From the NCBI GenBank assembly GCA_000181795.3, contig CM012954.1, positions 13,498,165-13,562,164 on the forward strand: a stretch of DNA of 64,000 bases, read 5' to 3'. Positions 34,901 through 46,104 of this stretch are shown here, one piece after another. The notes beneath the pieces were generated by a model that did not search any database, was not told the DNA's origin, and saw only the letters and a program-made list of their open reading frames with translations. The position numbers were made by a program, and so were the translations under genes. Position 1 is the stretch's first letter, and each line of letters starts with the position of its first letter. Source of the DNA: Trichinella spiralis (Eukaryota > Nematoda > Enoplea > Trichinellida > Trichinellidae).

Positions 34901-36450
34901 AGACGATACTGTCAATTATGTTCGTCAGGGTGCATTGATTGCAATGGCTATGGTACTGATGCAGCATAACGAATGCACCGCACCGAAAGTTTGTTATTTT
35001 ACTTTAATTATATATTACCGGATATTTTATTTGACGAAAATAACTTCAAATTAAGGTGAAAGATTTTCGTGAAAAACTGATGAAAATCATCGGCGATAAG
35101 CATGAAGATGTGATTTCAAAGTTTGGTGCAATCATTGCGCAGGGTCTTCTGGATGCAGGAGGTCGAAACGTTACCGTGAACCTTATTGGTCGCAATGAAA
35201 ATGTGTCGATGATAACGGCAATTGGTCTTCTTGTCTTTTTGCAAAGTTGGTATTGGTTTCCGTTGGCTCATTTCATCTCGTTGGCTCTGCAGCCGAGCTG
35301 TTTGATCGGTTTGAACAGTGATTTGAAGGTGTTGAAATTTTTTAATATGTATTACTTTTAATAATATGACCAGTTTATTGTATATTTTTATTCAGATGCC
35401 GAACATGACCTTCATATCGAATGCTAAACCGTCTACTTATGCTTATCCGCCTCCGATAGTTGAAAAGCAGGCCAAAAATCCTGAGAAGGTGGTTGCTGCA
35501 GTGTTGTCTTATACTCACAAATCAAGACGTCGAGACCGTGAGAAGCAAGCAAAACAGCAAGAACAAGAAGAAAAGATGGATGTGGTATTTAAAAGATGTT
35601 TCTTTTTTTTTTGATTTTAATTTCGATGCATACACGTCGAACGATCCACAGTATTGTGATTTTGTAATGAAAAATTGTAACTCAGGATGAGGCGGCAGTA
35701 AACAAAAACAAGGATAAGGATGTCCCTGACGCAGCGGCAACCGCTACTCAGGCGGCGCCTGCTATTCCCGTTGAAAGCAGTACACCAGCCGTGGAGAATG
35801 TTCCATCGGTGGATAACAAGGTTGCAGAAACTGCTGAACCGAAAGCTGCTGCTACCCCTGGTGATACTACTACTACGACTGCTGCTCCAGCTACTACCGA
35901 TACTGTTGCTACAACTACTTCTGCTGCAGCTGTTGGTACTGGTGATGCGGAAACGGAAAATAAGCCAGCAGTAGTTGAACCAGAACCAACATTTGACACT
36001 TTGAACAATCCAGCCAGAGTTACCAAACTGCAAGTATGTAGTTTATTATATTTTTTTTTTGGAAAATTTTTAATATTTTTTTTCGGACAATTTTACAGTT
36101 GAAAGTGATGACAATGCCTGATGACAGCAATTTTATACCAATTAAACCAATAACACATGGTGGTATTATCTTGATGAACGAGAAAAGTGCCGAAGTGGCA
36201 GTCGATTTTGTTGAAGTAGTTAAAGGTGAATGATGATGATGATGATGAAAAGTTCAACTACACTAAGCCGCTGTTGCAGAGTTATGCTGACATTTTTTTC
36301 TTTTCTTTTTTTTCAGCTAATGTGGCTCTTGGCGATGAAGAGGCGGAACCAACAGCACCGTCGCCGTTTGATTATTTCATAGAAAATGAATCAAATGGTC
36401 AAAATCAAGAACAAACTCAAACGGACACTACATCCGCCGCAACACAGTAG
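31906..36450 (+). CDS. PSMD1: 26S proteasome non-ATPase regulatory subunit 1 (PSMD1/Rpn2)
   Basis: Largest scaffold of the proteasome base; it binds the ubiquitin receptor Rpn13. Eighteen exons: 31906-31927, 31986-32167, 32219-32324, 32396-32733, 32819-32881, 32939-33082, 33140-33208, 33273-33425, 33562-33797, 33851-34173, 34240-34367, 34427-34707, 34757-34988, 35056-35328, 35396-35584, 35686-36033, 36099-36225, 36317-36450. They total 1115 residues, all in phase. Diagnostic blocks are FTSLLDEQ at the N-terminus, [28 protein letters not shown], the PC repeats ([69 protein letters not shown]), the [11 protein letters not shown]-type block and [18 protein letters not shown]. It is longer than the roughly 950-residue human protein. 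The excess is mainly a Lys/Glu-rich insert around exon 4 and an Ala/Thr/Val-rich low-complexity stretch in exon 16. Confidence 0.96.
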
Positions 36451-37012
36451 TAGTAATGATCATAATAACAATAACAATACCAGTGGTATTTGGAGAATTG
36501 GTTTATATGAGCATTATTGGGTTTTTTAAACAAATGAAAAGATATAATATAATAAGTGGCGTATTCAGTATATCGATCGGTGTTTAAATAAAACGGTTAA
36601 AAGAAAAGTTTATGGTATGTGTGTATAACTTGTTGTTTAGATAGAATCAAGCAGTAAGAAGAGAAAAAGAAACTACAATATTGACAAAGGACAAAACTGT
36701 AGATAAAACAAAGGCCTTGTACAAAGGAAAAAAGAAGACCCGTTGTTTTGTAACATAAAAATTTGCAAATTGTTCTGTGCAATTTGCACGATGTTTGTTA
36801 ACTGCGTTTTGAGGAAAATAAAGGGGATGCTGATTACAATGTAGAACAAACGGGATTGTAAAGGTAAAAAAAACTGTAAAACGAGCGGAAAGCGAAACAA
36901 AAAAAACAGCGTTATTTTTAATAATTGAAAAAAATTATATACTTGTCAAAATGTTCAGTGGAAGAAGATTAACTAATTGCCTTTGTTGAGATTAATATAC
37001 TGCTTGTAATTT
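36451..37012. other. Convergent intergenic region, PSMD1 and PABIR-like gene
   Basis: Holds both 3' untranslated regions. The PSMD1 polyadenylation signal is at 36587-36592. Short frames on both strands (36597-36900) lack protein character. Confidence 0.55.
36587..36592 (+). terminator. Polyadenylation signal of PSMD1
   Basis: Canonical AATAAA 137 nt downstream of the PSMD1 stop codon. Confidence 0.6.
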
Positions 37013-39427
37013 TCATCTTGATGATGATTCTTCAACGTCGGCCATCTCCAGGTCAACAATCAACGGTGAATCGAGCATTTCGTTTCTGGTGCTTGCCCCT
37101 CCGGCACTTGAGCTGCATGATTCAGAATCAATCGAACTTGTCGACAAGCTGTAATCGAAATTTGGAATAAATTGACTTCTGAAATTGAATGCAGAATCCA
37201 GTGGACTCTGCGATCGGAACATTGGCTTCTTTGTCGACGGTTGGTAATTTTCCAAACCTTAATTGATTTCATTTCAATTATTATTATTATTTCTTTTTAT
37301 CACACATATTATAATAATATACATACAACACATTGTATAAAGCTTACTTTTTCTTTTCAATCTAGGCGACTGGACCGCTATAGGACTGACACTTCTGAAA
37401 TTGAAGAATACAAAAATGAAAATTGTCATGCAAATGGATCAAATTTATACGTCGACAATTGAATACCTACCTCATTATGATCCCTTGTCTTGTCGGGCTT
37501 TCATTAGAACTGCCGGAAAAGACGACATTTCTTACAATTTGCTGCATCGATGGTGAATAACATTGCTAAACGCGAATAAGATGATTTGCATATTTATTCG
37601 CACAAAAACAGAAAACGAATGAAAAAGTTGCAAGTCATAAATATACCTTTTCTACTCGAGTAGGTGGAGAAGGAGAACAAGAAGATGGATACGAATTTGT
37701 GAATATGTGAACGGGTTCAGAAAATGATTTCGTTCTACCACGCGCTGATCCACTCGATTCCCCATCATTCTGAAATATGCGATACGTTTTTCAACTATTA
37801 GTTTGAAAAAAAAACTAATAATTCAGGTATAATTTTGTTTTTAAACAAAAACTTCTTTTTAATCTTCCGCATTCCAATAACATACCAAATCTAAAGCCGA
37901 CCAGCCGGCAGTAAGGTGAGAAGCGTCAACTAAAAATTTTTCACCAGCATAGTCGTCGGCAATGTGCACTTTAACGCACGCTTCCCGCTTCAATTCTTTC
38001 AAGCGTGGCATTATTTTTATAGGTTCAAAGAAAAAGTTACTCTGAAATTAGCAAATTTTACTGTATAAATTAATACCTGAGTTCTAGTAAAAGTACGTTA
38101 TTGAAATGATGTTTCAGAATGTTGCTTCCCTGTGGAAATGATGCTTCCTACTTCGTCAAAACAATATAGCTAATTGTTTTGTATGCAGTTATTATTTAAC
38201 AAGAAAATGCGAAATCTCAACTGCAGATGCATCTGTCGATGAGCCTAATTCAGTAATTACTTTTCTATAAAGTATTAATATTGGAAATAACAGCTTTTAT
38301 TGATCGAAACGAGCATTAATCTAATAAAGTGGAAAAATATACGAATACTTTTTTAAGTTTATTCATATTTTCACAATGCTCTGACTTAGCAATCATTATC
38401 GAATAATAATAGAAAGCAAAATGTCCAAATAAAATTTAAAAAATCTTAAACCCTAATATGAATGTTATGAGAATGAGATGCAAATTTTTTTATCCTCTTA
38501 TTATGACATTAAATCTAAATGTGATGTTGCACTTTAGAATTGTTTTCGCCTGAAGGACTGACAGACAAAAATGAATTGCACAAATGTGCATTTTTATGCG
38601 CTCGATTGATTTTCTAAAACGCTGTTGGTTAAGATGTTTGCTTTGGAAATCAAACAAACCAGATGAAAGTATTTCTATTCTCCATGCTAGAAGCTAAAAT
38701 GAACACATCTGCGACGATCTAATCATAACTATTTAAACAGGACGATGCCGGCAGAAATGAATCGTTGGAATGCAGCTTGTGCAAAGTATGCGACAAGCGC
38801 AAAGTGGTACGCCTTTGTTCATTTTCTGCCACTAAACTAAAAACGACGTCTAATCAAACTGGCAAAAGCATAGTTTGATAATTATGGAAAATTTCATAAA
38901 TGTACAATTGGCAAATAGATATGCCAACGTTGAGACAAGAAAAATACACCAAGAATGTTCTGAAAAAGCATCAGCTTTTGCGCGATCATTGCACAAATGC
39001 AAATTTGCAAAACAGCAAAATTGATCACAGTATAGATTTGTAGAATGGAATGGAAATTTAAAAGAAAACAAAGAAAAATACTTACAGAAGATGTATTTTC
39101 CGTGAATGAGCCGCTTCTGCACCGATTTCTCGGTTGCGGTTTCATATAAGCATCCGTATTGCTCATCGAAGGAAATTCGTTTAAACTTTGCGTTGACCGT
39201 GACATTTCGGCTGATTTGTAAAATGATGTACCAGGGGCTGAAGAAATGCAAACCCCAGATGAAGACAGCCCCGGAACCCGCGTCGATGATCCCATATTGA
39301 AGTCATAGTTTCCAGGCAGACTGCGTGGTCGTGACATTTCACAATCGTCAGAAGATTTTCCACGACCAATTCTCGATTGATTGTCGCAGTCAATAAGATC
39401 GTCCATGCCGAAAGCTTCCGCTTGCAT
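37013..39427 (-). CDS. PABIR/FAM122-like PP2A regulator
   Basis: Vertebrate PABIR1 (FAM122A) binds PP2A-B55 and inhibits it at cell-cycle checkpoints. Six exons: 39427-39086, 38041-37886, 37769-37647, 37565-37471, 37394-37348 and 37257-37013, 335 residues. Phases agree at every join. Family-like blocks, in order, are RCRSGSFTE (family RSNSAPLI), RLKELKRE, HLTAGWSALDL (family SHSWEESLSL), SCSPSPPTRVEKQCYSPSMQQIV (family PSPTRGIGKQCFSPSLQSFV), RRSVSP-like and RLKRK. The last exon is Ser-rich and acidic, ending in DVEESSSR. The RLKEL motif region is a plausible B55-binding short linear motif. The protein should be disordered, nuclear and Ser-phosphorylated. The first ATG in frame is 39427. A TTAG just upstream could be an acceptor, so a 5' exon may be missing. 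Intron 1 is about 1 kb. Confidence 0.78.
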
Positions 39428-40439
39428 TTCGTACAACTAATACGCAGTTATCTATTTATCAACTACGCAACAGAGCAACCAACTTGTTTTCACCAAGCGA
39501 ACAGCCGTTGACAAAATTTTTTAATCAAAATCTAACCTGCATTACACACAGTATGTTTTACAGCTGCTTTGTTGAATACTGTACATGATATTACTTTTGA
39601 ATATGGCATAAAAAATGACGAAAATTATTATAAATAGAATATACAATTTAAATTTTAAATAAATATTAATTTTTAATAAAAAAATAATTTTTTTATAATG
39701 AATAATTCATGAATTTTCAAAACCAAATTTTCTTATGTTGTAATTTCAAAATGTGTTATTTCTTAAAATGTATAATGTAGAAAAAAACATTCGAAACATT
39801 TTTCTAAACGTATTTATTTTTTATTAAAAAATTTTTTATTTCATTTTTTACAATAATTAGTACAGTACTTTTACTTTGTTAAAAAATAGAAAAATAATGA
39901 CTGGAAAAATATTATTTAAGAAATATATTTCAAAAAAATAAAAATTAATAATAAAAGTAATAGTAATAAATGAGCAAAACAATTTATGTTTGAAAAAGAC
40001 TGTTAAATTTATACTGATTGTCATTTTTTTAATTTTAGGATAAAACAAGTGTATTTATTTACTTTAAATTTATTTTTATTTACATTAAAAAAGTAATAAA
40101 GTAAATTTTTTCTATTATTTGCGATTATGATTAAATTATCTCAGTTCTTTAAATTGCAACATCACAGTATGATATACACGGTTGACCTAATTGTATGTGA
40201 ACTTGATTTTCCTGTAAACCGCCTTTGTAATTTAAAGTTTCGTGAAATTTGTTATTTTAATGTAAAAATGAACCCTTTAAAGCTTCGTTGTTGTTTAGTG
40301 TTCAGTGTCAGCGCTGAATTGCCTGGTGTTTTTGTTCTTTAAAATAGGTTCGTAACTTTGATTGCTTGCTTTTCGTTTAATTTTTTTCAAATATTTGAAA
40401 AAAATATTTTATGTTTAGAAAAGTTTATACTGAAGTAGT
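39428..40439. other. Divergent intergenic region, very AT-rich
   Basis: Between divergent starts of the PABIR-like and coiled-coil genes. It includes one of the most A/T-rich stretches of the window (about 39600-40110). The 71-codon frame at 40127-40342 shows no motif, and I do not support it. Confidence 0.5.
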
Positions 40440-43281
40440 ATGCCTTCAAATTCGTTCGAAGAAGAATTTTGCAAACTATCTTTAAACTCTACCGCAGTTT
40501 CAGAATCTTCGAGAGCAAGCGAATTGTTTTCAATTAATGAACTAGAGATGTATGTTTTACCTATTATATGTATTATTATTATTATTATTATTGTTATTAT
40601 TATTTAGTTGTGATAAGTTTCATAACTTAACAAGAAGAAAATCATTTTCCCAGCAAAGTGAGCTGAGCATTTCTTCTCGAAGTATTTCATCGGTGTCTTC
40701 CACTGGAATTCTTACTGTTGATAAAGAATACAGCGGTAAAAATTGCAACATTGTTCGTGCAACATTTTGTAGTGAATTGTTCAAAATGAATTTAGGCTTG
40801 TTAGCCAACGTGGAAACTGCTCATCAAAAACTCTCACAGTTGGCTGAAAAGCAAGCAGCGTTGGGAAAACAAGCCAAGCGTCTCGAGAAGTGCACTAATC
40901 AGTATGCAAATTTATTAAGCGCGGCTCGTGCGGCGTCAGAAATTTCAGGTTATCACTTGTGATTTCATTCACCTGTTTAATAATAACAATAATAATCATA
41001 ATACATTTTGGATTCTTTTTTTTAGCTCCTGTTGGAAAATTTCCACCACCTCCGAGTTCGTCGTCTTCAAAAGTTTCTAGTGTTGAAGCTATTCGTGATG
41101 TTCGAATGAGCAGAAATGCTTTTTTGAAAGAAATTGCTTACACTGAAGCGGATTTGCCAACTCCAGTATTGAAAGATGTCGCCCGGCCGCAGCTTCTGTT
41201 CAACAACGACGATGCAAATTTACTACCGGAGGCCACTCCTTTGGAGGAGGATCTTGTATCCACGTCGAGCAGCACTCGAAGCAGCCTTAGAGTTTCCCTT
41301 CGTTTGAATGAATCTCAACAGGCGAACTTGGATGCATTGAAGGCATCGTTTCGGTCGGTTTCAAAGCGCATCTCTGGCTTTTCTCAGCACGATAAGGAAA
41401 AAATTTCCCCTTCAAATTCATCCTCAAAACGTACTCACTCTGAAACGCCCATCAAAAACATTGGAAAAATGGTACGTTTTTGGAAATTTTAATATTTGAT
41501 TTTCATACATTTGTTTATTTTGCCCTTTGTCTTGTTTCTTAAGTATACAAAAGATGCTAGACAATCTTCCATTTTTGATTTTCACTCTGATAAAGAAGTG
41601 GATAAACATTCTCATGTTCAAAATTGGGTAGGTTGATTTATTTTACTTGCTGTATTAGTTAATACTCAAAGTGTTGCAATTATTTAGGTTAGTCGCCAAA
41701 ATGTCACCAAATCGGCTTCTTTTCACTCACTTAATGCATCAATTATTATTGAACCACAGCAGCAACAGTTGAAACATCAGGTATTGTATAAAGAATATAA
41801 TTTTATAATTAAGCAAAACAAGTCGAACTATATGGCAGTTAACATATGCATGTTGTGTATATATATATGCGTGTATGTATAGGATGTAACAGTTGATAAG
41901 AAGACGAAGAGTAGAATGGAGGAGGAGAAATGTGATGTAGTGATGCAAAATAATTTTCCTCAGAAATCAAAGGTTGCCTTATTTCCCTGTAATTTGTCTC
42001 CAATTCCACGTGTACAGGTAAAAACAGTTTGTTGAAGTGAAAATTTCCTTCATCTTGATCTTTACTTGGAATCTGTTCTGTTGGTTTGCAGAAATCTGTT
42101 GTCAAAGAGAAGCAACGTTCACTGGCTGAACAGAAGAATGTTTTGTTCAATTCTTTCCAAGCGCTTGTCCACAACGATCCAAACGACAAGCTAAACGAAT
42201 CTTCTCAACGTTCAGCTTCGGTCAAATCATCCCAAGTAAGCTTTCTTGGGATTCTTTTCTGTTATGGATTTTTTTTACAATTTTTTCATCTTTTCAGAAA
42301 ACCGAAATATGTTTCATCGATGAATACGTTGAACGTGAACTACCTGATGTGAAAGTGGTTTCGAATTTTTCTGTTAAACAACGCAAAAGTGTCACACCGA
42401 AGAACGACCATACTGTAGCGTCGATTCGATTCCCTTCAAAGCTCCCATTTTTGCCTTGCAAAGTTGGTTGTTTGTTTTTTTTCAAATCACGAAGTTTATG
42501 CAAATTATTTCGTCTGATTTTAATTTGTGTATGTGAGTGTTTGTTTTTCTTTTCAAGACATCCAATAGTCACAGTTTCTACGCGAATGTGCAAGAATTGT
42601 TGCAAACTATCAAATTGAACGCTCCGTCGTTGTATCAATCTTGTATTCGTTCAAAAATTCCACTGGAAAAGGAAAAATTTATTCCAAAATTTGTTGAACA
42701 TTTGAAAGAAAAAATCGACTCGCTTTGTTCTGAAATATGCGCCGATTTGAGGTTTGTGTAAAAAGAATAATTTTATTATTATAATTTTTCTTTTGAATTT
42801 CAAATTATTCTGCGCAGAATGTTTGACAAAATTGAAGAAGAATTATCCGACTGTGTCGATGAAGATCGACGACAAGAACTCATTGTTAGGCGTGCCCAGT
42901 TTGCCAAAAGCATTGCAAATACCGACGCAGAGATACGGTTCATGAGAAATCATTTGGAAAAGGTATTTGAATTGAAATATTTAAATTTTGTTTTGTTTGA
43001 ATTTTGTTGTTGGTGTTAATTGTTTGTTTGTTTCTCATTTACAGCTAGAAAAGGATTGCAACGGGAAGAAAGAATTTCGCAGTCGGTCAGTTTCTCCACT
43101 CCATTCCAAAGAATATTTGTTGAATCACATTTATCAGCCTACTGTATCGAGCTTGAACAAAGCGCGTCCTTTGCATCACAGTGCCTACCGCCCACGTGGA
43201 AATGTTTGTCAAACTAGAGATACACTGCGTGATATCAAAGCTATACAAGACATAATCAAAGGGAAGTTTAACTGTTGTTAA
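40440..43281 (+). CDS. Ser-rich coiled-coil protein of unknown family
   Basis: Eleven exons: 40440-40549, 40608-40948, 41026-41471, 41544-41627, 41688-41780, 41883-42017, 42092-42235, 42298-42462, 42558-42751, 42818-42962 and 43045-43281, 697 residues with consistent phase. I do not recognise the family. Residues about 100-160 form a coiled coil (MNLGLLANVETAHQKLSQL... QAKRLEKCTNQ). The middle is low-complexity, Ser/Pro/Lys-rich and probably phosphorylated. Another helical, charged region (about 500-640) includes EDRRQELIVRRAQFAKSIA. The C-terminus has RSRSVSPLHS and LRDIKAIQDIIKG. There is no signal peptide or membrane segment. The architecture resembles centrosome, kinetochore or cytoskeleton scaffolds, but that is inference. 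Donor sites after 42462 (GTTGGT) and 42751 (GTTTGT) are non-consensus. Confidence 0.72.
40571..40604. repeat. TTA microsatellite in intron 1
   Basis: About eleven TTA units with one TTG interruption just before the acceptor of intron 1 of the coiled-coil gene. It may double as the polypyrimidine tract, since it is T-rich next to TTTAG. Confidence 0.85.
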
Positions 43282-43555
43282 CTGTTTTTATTGGTCTTTT
43301 TTTTTATTTTGCTCTGTTCTACCTACATTTTCTGACAATGTTAACTTTAATTTGTTGTTGATTAATTTAATTGCATCGATGAAAAGGAATTAATATTAAA
43401 TAATAATAATAATGTTTATTTTTTTTAAAGTTTATCATATTATTATTGCACAGACGTGTTCAAATTTTAAATTTTTAACAAATGTAAGACCACAAACTGT
43501 TCATTTACCAAGAAAACCAGTTTGGCAAATAGTAAGTTAGAAATGAATTTGAATT

Positions 43556-46104
43556 TCATTTTTTGTAATATCCTGATTTAGATGAAAACTTTGAACGCAA
43601 CAGTCGTATCATAAAATACAGCAAAACAGCAATCGAGGAGCATATTATCCAGACAATCAGGCACAGGCTTATTTGATTCCAATCCAACCAACCGTTTTTG
43701 TCTTGCCTGTATTCGACTGCGGCGTTATCATTCCAGAACCGTTGAAATTTTGGATGAATCTCTTTCAACTCTTTGTCGTTGGAATTCATTTTCAGTTCGG
43801 AGTAAAATTTGACCAAAAATTCCAACACTTCCCCATTATTCCAAGATTGTTCATCAGAGCCACACTTGGGACACAGTGAATTTGGTGGAAATTGTTGCTT
43901 GGGATGTGTCGGATCTTCGCTGGGCTTGCCTGAATAAAATGACAAACAAATCATGCACATTGAAAAAGTGGACAATCTATGAGAAAGAGAGAGACGGAGC
44001 AGTTGAACCTTTCAGAAAATAATTAGCACGATTATGAGAACGCCACAGCCAAAGCACAACATCTTCGGCATTTTCGACGTTTTCGTCAATTTTTGCCGCT
44101 CCTTTTCCAAAATTTGTGGCACATTCTTCGCAGCCGAAAAATTCCCTCACGTAACCGGCAATATGCTTGAGCACAATTTTCGGATCAAAATTATTCTCTA
44201 CAACAATTCCCAGTTCAGTAGAAAAACTCATCCGCTAATTACCGTAATCAATCACTTTTCCCGTCCATTTTGTAAGCATTCACAGTGACAGTATGGAAAA
44301 GCATCCACAAACCGCACGGATAGCCACGATATTCAGAACTGCTGCCTTTACATGTTACCCAGTTTATCGCTGATGGAAAATTTTCCCCCTGAAAAAAAAG
44401 AAGGTAAGCGAAATAGCATTTATTTTACTTTATTTCTGTATTAATTTATTATATACCTTGACCATTTGCAATTGATGGGAAAAATCCTTTGACAACACTT
44501 GTTCTTGGTCAGAAAACCACTGAACAAGTTGATCAAGCACTTTGCTTACAGTCTTCATTTCGGGAGGCAAGTACTGCAATTGCAACATTATCAATCAATG
44601 ATATCAACAATCAATCAAATAGATTTTCAAATTTACTTTCGCAGTTGTGCTCAAGAAGTTCTTCAACGCTGTTAATTTTTCACCTGTGATAACTTTTCTC
44701 ATCGGGATTTCATGTTCTAGCATGTAGCTGAGCGCAGATTTCAAATCGCTCAAATGTAGCTGTTCTTTAGGAGCGACAAAATTATCATTATTCACTCTGA
44801 AAAAGAATTAATTTAATTTTCAAAAATGCATTTTCATAATCTCTTTCTTCTTCTCTTTACTTCTTCTTTTCATCCTTCTTTGTGTCTTCAATTTTCTTTG
44901 TCAAATCAACTGAACAATACACTCTGACAATTTCACGCATCATATTCAAATTTAAGGGTTTACTAAAAATGATTATATTTTTTTTCAAAACAAAAGACAA
45001 AACGATTAAACAATTTATAATGATTTACGGTGATTCGTAGATGCTTTGGTATTCTTTGCGCTTGAATATTGCCAAAGTAGGAACATTCAACTGTTGTTGT
45101 TTAGCATACTGATGCTGAGGTGTTGCCAAACGAACGAGAATATTTTTATATTTCATCGAATCCAATACTAGCTGTTCTCCAAGAAATTCTTTTGATTCAG
45201 GACTTTGGAAGACAATTACAACGTTGTTCAATTCTTCTTCATTTTCAAATAATGATTCACTGCCAGTATTTCTAATAGAAAGTATTCAAAGATAATACTT
45301 TGGATAAGTTAGTTGATCTAGATTAAATTTTACTCTTCAATGTAATTCAAATTTGGCCATTCACTGTGCTGTTTCTCTTTATACTCTTTCACAATGAGTT
45401 CCGTTAACTTTGTGAGCAACTGATCAGTCGTTCTCGGATGATCTTCAATGAATACTCCATCGTTTGCAGAAGAGCTTTTCACTGGAAAGTACTTAAACAA
45501 AAAAACGGAATAAACATTATTACAAAAATATCTATCAGAATATATATCTTATTTTTCTTTGTTATAAGGAGAGGTCAAATAGCCGATTATACTTTTGATT
45601 TTTCGACAATAGTTATATTTTCAGCTTGTATTGAAAACAAAATGAGAATACATTACAACAGTTCAATTTACCTTCAACGATGGAAATAGTTCTATTGAAT
45701 GATCCGTACAAAGATCATCGTTGTCATCATCAGCACAGTCAAGGGCAGCAAATTTGACCACACGTGACCAATCTGTTTAGAAAAAGAAAAGGAAACCAAA
45801 ATGGACATTTAATATTTACTTGATCAACAAACAGTATAGAAAATTTGCTACACTTGCCTGCCGTTTGCTGTGCAAATTCTTTATATGTAGGCGCAAAGCT
45901 GATACAATGTCCACACCATCTGTTGTAATAAAGTACAATATAAAGAACAGGTTGATTGTAGATAATTTTGTCGAAATTTGTTTGGCCGAGAATATCAACT
46001 TGATCTTCTTCTGTGAACAAGCCTCTATCTGGTACTTTGGCTACATTTCTACTTTGAGCTAATGGTAAAGTTAGTAGTAAAAATGACACAAAAAGTTTAT
46101 CCAT
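43556..46104 (-). CDS. QSOX: Quiescin sulfhydryl oxidase (QSOX)
   Basis: FAD enzyme that forms disulfides in secreted proteins and reduces O2 to H2O2 in the secretory pathway. Ten exons: 46104-45858, 45772-45672, 45491-45334, 45271-45029, 44962-44861, 44796-44637, 44573-44457, 44388-44256, 44197-44009 and 43929-43556, 607 residues. A signal peptide (to about residue 18) precedes a thioredoxin domain with WCGHC (Cys64/Cys67). A second thioredoxin-like and a helical domain follow. The Erv/ALR domain has [13 protein letters not shown], the redox pair GCEEC (Cys443/Cys446), [12 protein letters not shown] (FAD-contacting His-Asn), PSEDP and the third pair CPKC (503/506). A transmembrane helix (about 570-594) and a short basic tail end the protein. 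Exon 1 ends at a GC donor (GCAAGT). The donor after exon 9 (GTTCAA) is weak. Only ATG 46104 gives a signal peptide without an odd leader. Confidence 0.93.

Noticed and set aside
35617-36033. Ser/Val-rich antisense frames opposite PSMD1 exon 16
   Set aside because: They mirror the low-complexity Ala/Thr codons of the sense exon.
40127-40342. 71-codon frame between the PABIR-like and coiled-coil genes
   Set aside because: AT-driven composition, no motif, in a very AT-rich divergent spacer.
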